NCBI GenBank assembly: GCA_019359375.1
Contig: JAHHHL010000001.1
Span: forward strand, 124,001-188,000
Direction of reading: 5' to 3'
DNA: 64,000 bases
Source of the DNA: Lyngbya sp. HA4199-MV5
Lineage (GTDB): Bacteria > Cyanobacteriota > Cyanobacteriia > Leptolyngbyales > Leptolyngbyaceae
In this document: piece after piece, positions 1-9,009 of the stretch
Numbering within the stretch: position 1 is the first letter of the stretch
Layout: every line of letters starts with the position of its first letter
Translations under genes and position numbers: made by a program
Notes under the pieces: generated by a model
Seen by the model: the letters and a program-made list of their open reading frames with translations, nothing else
Told to the model about the DNA's origin: nothing
The model's database searches: none

Positions 1-393
1 ACGCTCAGCGTTTCAGTAGCTGCAACGGGCGATCGTGAGATTGCAAAACTCTCCAGCGGCGAAGTGGTTGGCGAGATGTCGTTCATCGATACCCGCCCAC
101 CTTCTGCCACCGTTACAGCAACTCAAAAAGCACTGGTTCTTTCCATTCCTAGAGAACGACTCGCCACAAAATTGCGCCAGGATATTGGTTTTGCATCACG
201 CTTTTATCGCGCTCTGGCAATTTTTCTCTCTCATCGGCTGCGAGTAACCGTCAATCAACTGGGCTACGGCAGCAACAATCAGGTTGAAACCACTGAACTA
301 CCTCAAAATGAGCTAACCCAGGACGCACAAGATAACGTGGCGCTGGCAGAAACTCGACTGAATTGGTTGCTGAGACGGTTGAAAGGGCGATAG
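1..393 (+). CDS. Cyclic nucleotide-binding domain protein, C-terminal part (5' end outside window)
   Basis: Open from the first base in frame 1 to a TAG at 391-393. The visible part holds the end of a Crp-type cyclic-nucleotide-binding beta-roll. The phosphate-binding cassette is recognisable as GEMSFIDTRPPSA, with the arginine that in this family contacts the cyclic phosphate. The C-helix follows (FASRFYRALAIFLSHRLR). After it comes a tail of about 50 residues with no helix-turn-helix, so this end does not look like a DNA-binding regulator; an effector domain could lie upstream, outside the window. The fold is clear; ligand and role are unknown. A heptamer-repeat tract follows at once. Confidence 0.8.
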   Translation, partial: TLSVSVAATGDREIAKLSSGEVVGEMSFIDTRPPSATVTATQKALVLSIPRERLATKLRQDIGFASRFYRALAIFLSHRLRVTVNQLGYGSNNQVETTELPQNELTQDAQDNVALAETRLNWLLRRLKGR

Positions 394-532
394 GAGACAG
401 AAGGCAGAAGGCAGAAGGCAGTAGGCAGTAGGCAGTAGGGAGTAGGGCTAAAAAGCTGACCGCTGACCGCTGATGGCTCAATCAACTCTTCACTCTTCAC
501 TCCTTACCCCTCACTCCTCACCCCTTCCCCGG
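394..532. repeat. Heptamer-type tandem repeat tract
   Basis: Runs of GGCAGAA/GGCAGTA units, then CTGACCG units, then TCACTCC/TTCACTC units fill the space between two genes. The same unit types recur at many other boundaries here (for example 5629-5854, 13186-13430, 50425-50645). No coding potential is seen. Confidence 0.8.
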
Positions 533-585
533 AACCTTCTAATCTCTCATCAAGTCTATGAAGCATCTAATGCGGGTGACTCCTT

Positions 586-1263
586 ATGGTTAACTTTCGT
601 CGATGGCAGTCGGGTACTGCTTTTGCAATAGCTCTAAGTATGGCTTCAACTGCGATCGCTCCTCTGGCGATCGCCTCTACCGCTACAGCAACTCCTTCCC
701 CTTATCGGGTGGCGCAGCTTTTTCCGTCACAACAGTCGCCTCGCCGCCTTGCGATTCCCACTGGCACGCAACTGCCTGTGAGGTATGATGGTGCCGAAAA
801 AATTGTCGTTTCACCAACCGAAACAAGCCCTCTGACACTGCTGCTTGCCAGAAACATTCGCTCCTCTAACGGGCAGATTCTGGTGAGAGCAGGTAGCCAA
901 ATTAGAGGGGAATTGAGACCTGTAGACGGAGGGTCGCAGTTTTATGCTCAAGAGATTACGTTGGAAAATGGCACCGTTTTGCCGATCGATGCCACGTCTG
1001 AAGTGGTGACGAAAACCCAAGAGATCGTTCCAGGGACAAACACAGATGCGGTGCTCAAGGGAGCAGCGATCGGGGCAGGGGCGGCTGCCATTATTTCTGG
1101 CGTAACGGGCAAAAAACGCATTACGCTTGGGAAGATTTTGATTGGTGGCGGTGCTGGTGCCCTGGGTGGTTTGATTTTTGGCAAAAAGCGAGCCGATGTC
1201 ATTGTGGTTAATCCTAATAAGGATCTCACTCTGATCTTAAATTCGCCGCTAGCCTTGCCCTAA
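586..1263 (+). CDS. Exported conserved hypothetical protein with glycine-zipper segment
   Basis: 225 residues. The N-terminus is a likely signal peptide: basic start, a hydrophobic Ala/Ile run, then an Ala-rich region to about residue 37. The middle (about 55-135) is a predicted beta-rich domain with RAGSQIRGEL, as in surface proteins that set a parameter range. The second half has a glycine/alanine-rich hydrophobic stretch (GAAIGAGAAAIISGV, then GKILIGGGAGALGGLIFG) that looks like a glycine zipper or membrane-associated hairpin. It likely acts in the periplasm or outer membrane. I do not recognise a named family. The ATG at 586 is chosen because it begins the signal peptide. Confidence 0.75.
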   Translation: MVNFRRWQSGTAFAIALSMASTAIAPLAIASTATATPSPYRVAQLFPSQQSPRRLAIPTGTQLPVRYDGAEKIVVSPTETSPLTLLLARNIRSSNGQILVRAGSQIRGELRPVDGGSQFYAQEITLENGTVLPIDATSEVVTKTQEIVPGTNTDAVLKGAAIGAGAAAIISGVTGKKRITLGKILIGGGAGALGGLIFGKKRADVIVVNPNKDLTLILNSPLALP

Positions 1264-1675
1264 CCGGCATGACTGGAAAGTCTACGCCACGATCGTTGCG
1301 ATAACAGGCTTGAAATGACCTTATGCGCTCTGAAGTCTGCGCTCTAGAAGAGGCGATGGCTAACAGAATTGGGCATCCTCTCACCCCGCCCATACTTGAG
1401 CAAGAACGGTTGTCAAGCGGGTAATAAGTAGCACGTTGCCAGCGATCGCAAACGCTTGCTGCGCTCTTGATACGTCTTCTTGTCCAAGCATGTAGCCCCT
1501 AAATCGTTCTCTATCTTTCGGCTTGAATCGGTTGTGCTAGAGTTCTCTCTGAAGAGAGACTGTTAAAGGCGATTGCTCCTAGTAAATTGTTGGTGTGCTA
1601 GCAGGGATGAAGCGAATTGATCAGTACCTTCGTTCTCAAGTAGCACTTTTTCTAACATCAAAACCGGAGAGTATC
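1264..1675. other. Intergenic stretch with nothing recognised
   Basis: About 410 bases between the exported protein and the CsbD gene. No open frame with coding character, no tRNA-like fold and no strong terminator were seen. It includes a HIP1-type GCGATCGC near 1442. Confidence 0.5.
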
Positions 1676-1858
1676 ATGAGCTTAGAAGATAGAATCAAGG
1701 CGACTGCCAAAAATGTTGAAGGTAAGATTCAAGAAGTCGTTGGAGATGTTACCGGCGATCCTCAGGCAAAGGCAGAAGGTCAAGCGAAGCAAGCAGAGGC
1801 TTCAGGACGACACACCGTAGAAAATGTGAAAGACAACGTGAAGAAAATGATTGACTAG
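1676..1858 (+). CDS. CsbD family stress protein
   Basis: 60 residues, very hydrophilic, all alpha. It matches the CsbD pattern: LEDRIKATAKNVEGKIQE, then EVVGDVTGDPQAKAEGQAKQ, then a helix ending VKKMID. CsbD-like proteins are small general-stress proteins of unknown biochemical role. The frame extends upstream to 1595, but the ATG at 1676 is preferred: it has a GGAGAG ribosome site just upstream and gives the usual family N-terminus. A rho-independent terminator follows at 1936-1978. Confidence 0.9.
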   Translation: MSLEDRIKATAKNVEGKIQEVVGDVTGDPQAKAEGQAKQAEASGRHTVENVKDNVKKMID

Positions 1859-1935
1859 AGACCTGTTCTCTGTAAACTTTCGTTTCTTTAAAGCACGTCT
1901 TTGAAGATTCTCACTCCCTGTAACAAGGCTGATCC

Positions 1936-1978
1936 AAGAAGGGTTGAACGCAGATTGTGTTTCAAGCCTTCTTTTTTT
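1936..1978 (+). terminator. Rho-independent terminator after the CsbD gene
   Basis: A 13-base stem (AAGAAGGGTTGAA at 1936-1948 with TTCAAGCCTTCTT at 1961-1973, one mismatch) runs straight into a T7 tract ending at 1978. It lies about 80 bases after the CsbD stop and reads in the plus direction. Confidence 0.75.
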
Positions 1979-2065
1979 GGGTCTGCGGTGCGCTGTCATT
2001 CATGGGGTGTTGCCAAGACTGGGATTGCCGCTGCCTTGAGCTTGTCGTTCTTTCTTGTAAAGCTG

Positions 2066-2177
2066 ACGTTAGGTGCGTCCCAATTTTGCAGAGTTAAAGT
2101 CTTTCAGAGTGCGAGCGTCTCGCTCGCGAGCGAGACGCTCGCACTCTTGATACAAAACTGGGATGCACTCCTAACGT
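2066..2177. mobile_element. MITE-like element, family B, copy 1
   Basis: The ends are inverted repeats: ACGTTAGGTGCGTCCCA at the left, and the reverse complement of TGGGATGCACTCCTAACGT at the right. The core is a long perfect palindrome of about 38 bases centred on CGCTCGCGAGCG. The reverse complement of 15578-15666 matches it along almost the whole length, including the GCAGAG and TTGATACAAAA blocks. No protein is encoded; it would depend on a transposase in trans. Confidence 0.75.
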
Positions 2178-2301
2178 TCTGGCTGAGTGACACTAAAGCT
2201 TTACGACTATCTTTTCGCTCTTGGGAGAGAGGCTAGCAAGCATTGTTTACCCCGACAATGTGAATATTCGAGACTATTAAAAAAGCAAGATAGGGGGACT
2301 T

Positions 2302-2523
2302 ATGAAACTACTGCGCATCCTCTCGGCGATCGTTCTACCACCACTCGGCGTTTTCTTGACTTCGGGCTTGGGTTTCACGTTTCTCCTCAACGTAGGACTG
2401 ACACTATTAGGGTATGTACCCGGTATTATTCACGCGCTCTGGGTTGTCCTCAAATCCTATGAGCATGAAGCCGCTGAGCGTAAAGCTTACGAAAGCGCTG
2501 TTGAATCAAATCAAACTCTGTAA
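2302..2523 (+). CDS. YqaE/PMP3 (UPF0057) family small membrane protein
   Basis: 73 residues with two hydrophobic helices. The family signature is visible in helix one (AIVLPPLGVFLTSGLG) and in the LLNVGLTLLGYVPGIIHALWVV segment. A short charged tail of about 20 residues follows. PMP3/YqaE proteins are hydrophobic stress-induced membrane proteins thought to affect membrane potential and ion leakage. The start at 2302 is supported by AGGGGGA just upstream. It stands alone, downstream of a MITE-like element. Confidence 0.9.
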   Translation: MKLLRILSAIVLPPLGVFLTSGLGFTFLLNVGLTLLGYVPGIIHALWVVLKSYEHEAAERKAYESAVESNQTL

Positions 2524-2710
2524 AACCGTCCGAGCAGGCTTTGTCTCGATGAAGCAGCTAGCGGCGTTTCATTCACCCCCTGCAAGTGCGCTGATACAAC
2601 TGCACAAGTGTTCACGATGCAGGGATCATGACTAGAATGCCAATTTATTCCCGATGGGAGCAAGGCTGAAGCTTGCCGTCTGACGGTTGCTAGACAAGAG
2701 TTGCTAGGCA

Positions 2711-2754
2711 AGAAATGCCTTGAGGGTAAAGAGTACTGCTCTCAAGGCGTTTCT
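2711..2754. terminator. Long stem-loop, possible terminator for the minus-strand gene
   Basis: AGAAATGCCTTGAG (2711-2724) pairs with CTCAAGGCGTTTCT (2741-2754), a 14-base stem with one G.T pair and a 16-base loop. It lies between the YqaE gene and the end of the minus-strand gene at 2904. There is no clean T-run on either side, so termination is an inference. Apart from this hairpin I see nothing between 2524 and 2903. Confidence 0.45.
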
Positions 2755-2903
2755 GTGTGCCGTATTCCTTTTCATTACAGTTATGGGTACGTATGACGAA
2801 GGCGCTGGAGAGTAAAATCCTCTCCTAGCACCTTTGCCATCTTTTACCACCAACAGCTAACCACAACCAGCTACCGCAGTCGATGACGTTTCAGGCAAAA
2901 CGC

Positions 2904-3389
2904 TCAAGATGAGGTCTTTACCTGTCGTGCCATATCCAAAAAGGAAGACATATTTGCACCGGGACGACGGCGACCGTTTGAACTGCCCGTAGGTGCGAGA
3001 TAGTTCGGTGCAAACGTTGTCACTGTGGGTTGAGGCAAGTTTAGCGCTGCATTGGCTGCGGCAGGCTTGGGCTCAACCTTCTCAGCTGTGGCTGCGACCT
3101 TGGTGGTTTGCGTTGGTTTTGCTGCTTCTACTTTGGCAGGCTCTGGCTTGGCGGTTGCTTTACCAACCTCAGACTTAACGGCTGCAACGGCTGCTTTAGC
3201 TGGTGCTGCCACACTATTGCCGATGCCCTTTGCATCATCAAGCTCTAGAAAATACCCAGAGTTCTTTGCCTTACGGGGTTTGGATTCTGTGCCTGCGATC
3301 GCAGCTTTCTCTTTTTTAGAGAACAGCCCACCGACAAAGGAAGAAAGACCAGACAATAAATTTTTGAGAAAATTAACGAAACTGCTCAT
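2904..3389 (-). CDS. Conserved hypothetical protein, Ala/Lys/Pro-rich with amphipathic N-terminus
   Basis: 161 residues from an ATG at 3387-3389 preceded by a good AGGAG ribosome site. The frame runs further upstream to 3458, but that part has no such signal. The N-terminus (SSFVNFLKNLLSGLSSFVGGLF) is amphipathic and could sit on a membrane surface. A low-complexity region rich in Ala, Lys, Pro and Thr fills residues 60-125. The end is conserved-looking (NYLAPTGSSNGRRRPGANMSSFLDMARQVK). I do not recognise its function; the disordered middle suggests a linker or scaffold role. Confidence 0.7.
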   Translation of the reverse strand: MSSFVNFLKNLLSGLSSFVGGLFSKKEKAAIAGTESKPRKAKNSGYFLELDDAKGIGNSVAAPAKAAVAAVKSEVGKATAKPEPAKVEAAKPTQTTKVAATAEKVEPKPAAANAALNLPQPTVTTFAPNYLAPTGSSNGRRRPGANMSSFLDMARQVKTSS

Positions 3390-3643
3390 TGCAACTGCTC
3401 CTGAAATGCGTACCGATCTGCTCACGCCACGGTTAGTCAAAAAGGGGGATGAAGCCAAACCATTCGACTCAAATTATCGCGGTTTTATGAGGACAGAAGG
3501 GGTAATATTGCAATTTATTAATTATTTTTTGAACAAATCTAAATAGTGTAGGGGTTTCCTTAAGCCATTTCGCGAGCTGTCCCAACACAGGTCTGAAAAG
3601 GTGTTAACCCAGCTTAGACTCGAACTGTAACAGGATAAATGCG

Positions 3644-4261
3644 ATGAACACTGCAACTCCGCGCAACCCTATTCTTCTCTTGCATGGCATGTGGGATACG
3701 GGCGCAATCTTCAATCCCATGACGCGCTATCTTAATCGGTTAGGCTGGGAAACCCACGACCTGAATCTTACGCCGAACAATGGTGATGGCTGCCTTGCAG
3801 GTCTGGCGCAGCAAGTAGCAACCTATGCCGATCGCGCCTTTCCGCCGAACACCCCCTTTGATCTGCTGGGCTTTAGCATGGGCGGCATCGTGGGGCGATA
3901 TTACCTTCAGCGGTTGGGTGGACTTGATCGGGTGCAGCGGTTTGTCACCCTTTCGTCTCCCCACAAGGGCACCTGGGTTGCCTATGGATCGCTGCGTTTG
4001 GGTTGTATGCAAATGCGCCCGTCTCATTCCTTTCTACAAGATTTAAACCAGGACATTGCGACGCTCGATCGAGTCAACTTCACGTCTATTTGGACACCAC
4101 TCGATGCCATGATTTTGCCTGCTAGCAGTTCACAAGTGTCAGTCGGTCGAGGCGTGAAAGTATGGGTGCCGTTACATAAAGATATGGTCTCGCATCCTCA
4201 AAGCCTGCGAGCGGTTGGCACTGCCTTAGCGGAACCTGTCAAGGTTATGAATCGATGTTGA
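3644..4261 (+). CDS. Alpha/beta-hydrolase, lipase/esterase-like
   Basis: 205 residues. LLLHGMWDTG near residue 15 is the oxyanion-hole HG motif. The nucleophile elbow is GFSMGG with Ser78. RFVTLSSPHKGT is the usual strand after the elbow in triacylglycerol-lipase-like enzymes, and an acidic residue and the histidine of HKDMVSHP near the end complete a plausible triad. There is no signal peptide, so it is probably cytoplasmic. Substrate unknown. A second hydrolase of the same broad class lies at 16774-17499 but is not a close copy. Confidence 0.85.
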   Translation: MNTATPRNPILLLHGMWDTGAIFNPMTRYLNRLGWETHDLNLTPNNGDGCLAGLAQQVATYADRAFPPNTPFDLLGFSMGGIVGRYYLQRLGGLDRVQRFVTLSSPHKGTWVAYGSLRLGCMQMRPSHSFLQDLNQDIATLDRVNFTSIWTPLDAMILPASSSQVSVGRGVKVWVPLHKDMVSHPQSLRAVGTALAEPVKVMNRC

Positions 4262-4329
4262 ATGGTGCGGCGGGGGCAGGTTGAGTGGTGACAGCGGCTT
4301 AGCTTGGACAACGATTCAACAAGCTCTCT

Positions 4330-5613
4330 TCATCCTTTAAGCGGTAACTCGATTTGAAAGGTTGATCCTTTTTCCAGCGTGCTGGTTGCTGTGATGCGTC
4401 CTCGATGAGCGGCGATAATCTGTTGGGCGATCGCCAACCCTAGCCCAAAGCCCCCTGTTTGGCGCGATCGTGCCGTATCAACTCGATAGAAACGCTCGAA
4501 AATGTGCGGTAAATCGGCAGATGGAATGCCAATGCCGTCGTCCTGGACTTGAATCACGGCATAGCGCGATGTGGTAGTCAGCCGGAGTTGTACAGTGCCC
4601 CCTGACGGCGTGTACTTAAACGCGTTGCTCAACAGATTTGTCACTGCCTGTCGCAGCAAGTCAGGGTCAGCGCTTAGGGTGACAGTCTGCTCAGGTAGCT
4701 GGGCTGTCAAGGCTAAGCCATACATACTTGCTTGCTCGGCTTGCTCCTCTGTGAGCGATCGCAGCAGAGGCATCAGATCCACCCGGATTAAGCTGGCTGG
4801 AACAAGTGGACCCTCTTGCCGGGAGAGAAACAGCAGGTTGCCAATCAGCGCACTCATTGACTTTGCCGTTTCAACGATTTTTTCAAGCCGTAGGCGCTGT
4901 TGAACACCGTCTTCGGGTGCCATTAAGCCAACCTGAGCATTACTCAGTACGGCGGCTAAGGGTGCCCGTAATTCGTGGGACGCATCGGCTGTAAACCGTT
5001 GTAGCTGCTCGTATGCCCGACGAGTGGGTTGAATGGCAACCCCACCTAAAAACCAACCCGTGATACCAATCAAGCCCAGCGTGAGAGGCAGACCCAGGGC
5101 TAAAAAGAAGCGCACTCGCTCTAAGCTTTCACGCATGGCAGTGAGTGGTTCTGCCACCTGTAGATAGCCGACCAATTGCTGGTTTTGCAGTAAGGGTAGC
5201 GTGACTTGGCGTAACCACTGACCGGTTGACTGTGCCCCATTTTGACGATCGCTCAGCACCATCGTCTGAAACTCCGGTACAGGAGCCAAACGAAGGGGCG
5301 CAGGCAAGCCAATGAACCTGACTAGAAAGCCCTTTTTGTCGTACCAGCGGACGTAGACCAATTCACTGCTGCGCGCTAGGCGATCGCCACTCATCCATGG
5401 GGCATCCTCCGGCTCAATTTGCCACTGCCCCTGATAAAAGCGAATCGTGGCACCCGCTGCGATCGCCTTACTTTTTTTTTGCAACGCCTGATCAAAGGAC
5501 TGGAGTTGCCCTTGCACACCCAGGTAATAGCTCACGCCTGTAAAGAGAACAAGAATACTACCCATCGAAAGGGCAAACCAGTAAGCGAGATTGCGACGAC
5601 TGCGAGTGAACAT
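4330..5613 (-). CDS. rppB: Sensor histidine kinase, RppB-like
   Basis: 427 residues. Two membrane helices (about 10-31 and 169-190) flank a periplasmic sensor region of about 135 residues. HisKA follows, with the phospho-acceptor His213 in [16 protein letters not shown]. The ATPase domain has the N box ([10 protein letters not shown]), G1 (DDGIGI), F box (FERFYRVD) and G2 ([12 protein letters not shown]). This architecture and the partner response regulator at 5851-6528 match the cyanobacterial RppA/RppB system, reported to respond to redox or nickel. The gene name is from recognition of family features, so the specific stimulus is not established here. The gene lies downstream of its regulator across a 237-base repeat-rich gap. 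Confidence 0.85.
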   Translation of the reverse strand: MFTRSRRNLAYWFALSMGSILVLFTGVSYYLGVQGQLQSFDQALQKKSKAIAAGATIRFYQGQWQIEPEDAPWMSGDRLARSSELVYVRWYDKKGFLVRFIGLPAPLRLAPVPEFQTMVLSDRQNGAQSTGQWLRQVTLPLLQNQQLVGYLQVAEPLTAMRESLERVRFFLALGLPLTLGLIGITGWFLGGVAIQPTRRAYEQLQRFTADASHELRAPLAAVLSNAQVGLMAPEDGVQQRLRLEKIVETAKSMSALIGNLLFLSRQEGPLVPASLIRVDLMPLLRSLTEEQAEQASMYGLALTAQLPEQTVTLSADPDLLRQAVTNLLSNAFKYTPSGGTVQLRLTTTSRYAVIQVQDDGIGIPSADLPHIFERFYRVDTARSRQTGGFGLGLAIAQQIIAAHRGRITATSTLEKGSTFQIELPLKG

Positions 5614-5628
5614 GGGAAGGGGAAGGAG

Positions 5629-5850
5629 AGTTGTTGGTTGTTAGTTGTTAGTTTTTAGAAAAGGCAGGCTTCGACGTGAGCGCTCAGCCAAGCGGAGGCA
5701 GAAGGCAGAGGGCAGAAGGGGTAAAAGGCAAGGGATGAGGGATGTAGCTTGCTTCCGTTGGCGAAGCCTGCCGAAGGCATAGGGTCGGCTCAATCAACTC
5801 AAAACTCAAAACTCCCTACTCCCGCCTCCCTACCCCTCACTCCTCACTCC
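5629..5850. repeat. Repeat-filled gap between sensor kinase and response regulator genes
   Basis: GTTGTTA units, GGCAGAG/GGCAGAA units, AACTCAA units and TCACTCC units follow each other. A fragment containing GAGCGCTCAGCC and GCGAAGCCTGCCGAAGGC is also present. The tract splits what is normally a tight two-gene operon. Confidence 0.75.
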
Positions 5851-6528
5851 TCACTTTCCCGGCGGCTGCAACCGATAGCCCATGCCGTAGATGGTTTCTA
5901 GCCAATCTTTGGCGTTGATGGCTTGTAGGCGTTGCCGTAACCGACGAACGAGGGTAGTGACGGCGTTGCTTTCGGGTTCGGTGCCCCAGCCCCAGAGGGC
6001 TTGTTCGATTTGGCTATGTGACAACACTTGGCGAGGGTGGCGCATGAGATATTCCATGAGCTGAAATTCTCGGCTAGAAAGTTGGGTCGTCAGGTGATGG
6101 CATTCTAAGGTCAGGCTATTCAAGTGCAACCGTAGGGCATCTACTGTGAGCGAATCGCCTTGCCAGAGGGGCGATCGTCGTCGCAGGGCACGCACTCGCG
6201 CCAGTAGCTCGACCACATCGACGGGTTTGACGAGGTAATCATCCGCTCCAGCGTCCAGCCCAGTCACTTTATCGGCGATCGTATCCTTGGCAGTCAACAT
6301 CAGCACTGGAGCCGTTTTGCCCGATCGCCGATACTCCTGGCACAGCGCAACCCCACTCATTTTAGGCAACATCCAATCCAGAATCAGCAGATCGTATTCT
6401 TTTTGGGTGAGCAACCACTGCGCCGTCTCACTTTCTTCGATCGCGTCAACAATATGTCCAGCTTGTAAGAGTGCTGCCTGCAAGGGTTCCAGTTGGGCTG
6501 GATCGTCTTCTACCAGTAAAATCAACAT
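5851..6528 (-). CDS. rppA: OmpR-type response regulator, RppA-like
   Basis: 225 residues. The receiver domain has the acidic pair (VEDD), phospho-acceptor Asp51 in LILDWMLP, the conserved Thr in LMLTAKD and the Lys in YLVKPVD. The winged-helix DNA-binding domain (about 130-222) includes LSSREFQLMEYLMRHP and a C-terminal YGMGYRL hairpin. It is upstream of the RppB-like kinase on the same strand, so both are likely expressed from a promoter above 6528. The name follows the cyanobacterial RppA/RppB family; target genes cannot be read from the sequence. Confidence 0.87.
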   Translation of the reverse strand: MLILLVEDDPAQLEPLQAALLQAGHIVDAIEESETAQWLLTQKEYDLLILDWMLPKMSGVALCQEYRRSGKTAPVLMLTAKDTIADKVTGLDAGADDYLVKPVDVVELLARVRALRRRSPLWQGDSLTVDALRLHLNSLTLECHHLTTQLSSREFQLMEYLMRHPRQVLSHSQIEQALWGWGTEPESNAVTTLVRRLRQRLQAINAKDWLETIYGMGYRLQPPGK

Positions 6529-6700
6529 CGATCGCGGCTAAGACTGTCTACCTTATCCTAGCGAGTGAGCGGATGCAGGTTGTGAGTTGAAATCGGCATC
6601 GCCCATCAACGGATTGTCATCGGGTAATGTGCAAAGCAATACGAGTTCACGACTTATCGCTAGAATGAAAGACTTGAGCGATAAATGAGCCGTTGCGCTG

Positions 6701-6773
6701 TACTCATCCTTTATCTTTTAGCCTTTATCCTTCATCTTTTAGCCTTGTCCTCTAGCCTTTATCCTTTCTTCCC
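6701..6773. repeat. Pyrimidine-rich repeat up to the der start codon
   Basis: AGCCTTTATCCTT-type units repeat about four times and end at the ATG of der. They occupy the position where a ribosome-binding site would be, and none is visible. Confidence 0.6.
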
Positions 6774-8135
6774 ATGCCCTTGCCTATTGTTGCTATTATC
6801 GGTCGTCCTAATGTGGGCAAGTCTACGGTTGTTAACCGCTTGTCGGCGTTGCAGGATGCCATTGTGTTTAACGAACCCGGCGTGACCCGCGATCGCACGT
6901 ACAAGCCAGCCTTTTGGCGCGATCGAGAGTTTCAAGTGGTGGATACGGGTGGTCTGGTGTTTGACGACGACACCGAATTTTTGCCCCTGATTCGTGAACA
7001 GGCGATGGCAGCGCTCGTAGAATCCAGTGCTGCGATTTTTGTGGTGGATGGGCAAATGGGGCTGACCTCGGCTGATGAAGAAATTGCCATCTGGCTGCGG
7101 CAACAAACGGTGCCAGTTTTGTTAGCAGTCAATAAATGCGAATCGGTGGAGCAGGGCGCGGCGCAGGCTGCTGAGTTCTGGTCGCTGGGCTTGGGCGAAC
7201 CGTTCCCGATTTCGGGCATTCATGGCAACGGCACAGGCGAACTGCTGGATCAGTTGATTGAGCATTTGCCACCCGCCAACGAGATTGAAGTGTCGGATGA
7301 GATCAAGGTGGCGATCGCGGGACGACCCAATGTGGGTAAATCGAGCCTGCTGAATGCGTTTGTGGGCGAAACCCGCTCGATCGTCAGCCCCATTTCAGGC
7401 ACGACGCGAGACGCGATCGACATGGTGGTGCAGCACGGCGAACAAACCTATCGCCTCATCGATACCGCTGGCATTCGTAAGAAAAAGCAGGTGGAATACG
7501 GTCCCGAATTTTTTGGCATTAATCGCGCTTTTAAAGCCATTAATCGTGCAGATGTCGTGCTGCTGGTGATTGATGCACTGGATGGTGTGACCGAGCAAGA
7601 CCAGAAGCTAGCGGGACGGGTTGCCGATGAGGGCAAAGGATGCGTCATCGTAGTAAATAAGTGGGATGCAGTGGAAAAAGATTCCTACACCATCTACGAC
7701 CACGAAAAGCTGGTGCGCGATCGCCTCCACTTCACCGAATGGGCAGACGTAATCTTCATCAGCGCCAAAACCGGACAGCGGGTAGAAAAAATTCTGGACA
7801 TGGTGAATATCGCCGCTGAGCAGCAGAAACGCCGTGTTTCAACCTCTGTGATTAATGAAGTGCTGGAAGAAGCGGTGGGCTGGCATTCACCCCCTACCAC
7901 GCGTCAGGGTCGTCAAGGCAAAATCTATTACGGCACTCAGGTCAGCAGCCGTCCACCCGCGATCGCCCTGTTTGTCAATGATCCCGCCCTGTTCAACGAC
8001 AACTATCGCCGCTACATCGAAGGGCAGTTTCGCAAGTCCCTCGGCTTCACAGGCACACCCATTCGACTACTGTGGCGCGGTAAGAAGACAAGAGAAGTCG
8101 ATCGAGTCACCGCAAACCGCGCAACTCGTGTGTAA
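6774..8135 (+). CDS. der: Ribosome-associated GTPase Der (EngA)
   Basis: 453 residues, the normal length. Two tandem G domains are present. Each has GRPNVGKS (near residues 9 and 181), a DTAG/DTGG switch II, and NKxD (NKCE in the first, a variant; NKWD in the second). A KH-like C-terminal domain follows, with [13 protein letters not shown] and IRLLWRGK. Der binds and matures the 50S ribosomal subunit in the cytoplasm. The first-domain NKCE instead of NKxD is a mild variation also seen in the family. There is no Shine-Dalgarno sequence; a pyrimidine repeat abuts the ATG. Confidence 0.97.
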   Translation: MPLPIVAIIGRPNVGKSTVVNRLSALQDAIVFNEPGVTRDRTYKPAFWRDREFQVVDTGGLVFDDDTEFLPLIREQAMAALVESSAAIFVVDGQMGLTSADEEIAIWLRQQTVPVLLAVNKCESVEQGAAQAAEFWSLGLGEPFPISGIHGNGTGELLDQLIEHLPPANEIEVSDEIKVAIAGRPNVGKSSLLNAFVGETRSIVSPISGTTRDAIDMVVQHGEQTYRLIDTAGIRKKKQVEYGPEFFGINRAFKAINRADVVLLVIDALDGVTEQDQKLAGRVADEGKGCVIVVNKWDAVEKDSYTIYDHEKLVRDRLHFTEWADVIFISAKTGQRVEKILDMVNIAAEQQKRRVSTSVINEVLEEAVGWHSPPTTRQGRQGKIYYGTQVSSRPPAIALFVNDPALFNDNYRRYIEGQFRKSLGFTGTPIRLLWRGKKTREVDRVTANRATRV

Positions 8136-8200
8136 TCAGTTGTTAGGTGTCTTAAATTGTCTGTGATAACAGTGCTTTAAGATTTTGGGTTTATCATCCG

Positions 8201-8836
8201 ATGCAATTGAAAGTTGAACCGTATCTGCAACAGCAAGAAAGGTGGCCAGAGACAGGCAAAGTGATTCTGGCTCAGTATGATGCGGATTCGATCGTGGTCT
8301 ATCAGGCATATAGACCGGAGATTGGGCATTTTGCGGCAGAGCATGGCTATTTTGGCAGTGAGTTCAAGTTGTCGCGGATGACTTGGATTAAGCCGAATTT
8401 TTTATGGATGATGTATCGGTCTGGCTGGGGACGGAAAGAAGGTCAAGAAGTGACATTGGCAATTCGGATTCAGCGATCAGCATTTGACTGGATATTGAGT
8501 CAAGCGGTTCACTCGAAGCACATTCCAGAATTGTATGAAGACCAGGCAGCCTGGAGTCTTAAAGTGAAGCGTTCAGACGTTCGGTTACAGTGGGACCCAG
8601 ATCATGATCCAATGGGGAATCGGCTAGAGCGTCGAGCAATTCAGCTAGGTTTGCAGGGAGAAGCAGCGTTGAAGTATTCCCGTGAATGGATTGTCAGCAT
8701 TGAAGATATTTCGGAGTTTGTGGCGGAGCAGAGACAGAACTTGGGAGAGAAGAATCAGGAAGCCTTTCTTACGCCTAGTGAATCTGTGTATGAAGTGAGT
8801 GATCCGGAGACAGCGAGGCGCATTCAGGTATGGTGA
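8201..8836 (+). CDS. DUF4291 family protein
   Basis: 211 residues. The diagnostic DUF4291 segments are present: ILAQYDADSIVVYQAYRPEIG near residue 23, MTWIKPNFLWMMYRSGWG near 59-76, then AIRIQRSAFDWIL and VRLQWDPDHDP. There is no signal peptide. The biochemical function of the family is not established. It is 65 bases downstream of der and shows no obvious functional link to it. Confidence 0.88.
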   Translation: MQLKVEPYLQQQERWPETGKVILAQYDADSIVVYQAYRPEIGHFAAEHGYFGSEFKLSRMTWIKPNFLWMMYRSGWGRKEGQEVTLAIRIQRSAFDWILSQAVHSKHIPELYEDQAAWSLKVKRSDVRLQWDPDHDPMGNRLERRAIQLGLQGEAALKYSREWIVSIEDISEFVAEQRQNLGEKNQEAFLTPSESVYEVSDPETARRIQVW

Positions 8837-8975
8837 AGATGACGCTTCTACACCTAACAATCGTGCCGCGCTGGAACGTTGCAATGTAGTCGATTTGCTG
8901 CAAGGGTTGTCTGCGTCCGGTGAGTGCGAACGTAGTGATTAGTTGCTGGTTGTTAGACTTTTTCCCGGTCAGCCG

Positions 8976-9006
8976 CTAAAAACTAAAAACTAAAAACTAA
9001 AAACTA
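8976..9006. repeat. AAAACTA tandem heptamer next to the ecfT start
   Basis: Four tandem AAAACTA units stop four bases before the ATG at 9010, again replacing a visible ribosome-binding site. The rest of the gap from 8837 shows nothing recognisable. Confidence 0.7.
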
Positions 9007-9009
9007 TTC

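Noticed and set aside
1901-2236. Open frame of 111 codons
   Set aside because: Covers the terminator and the family B element; no protein character.
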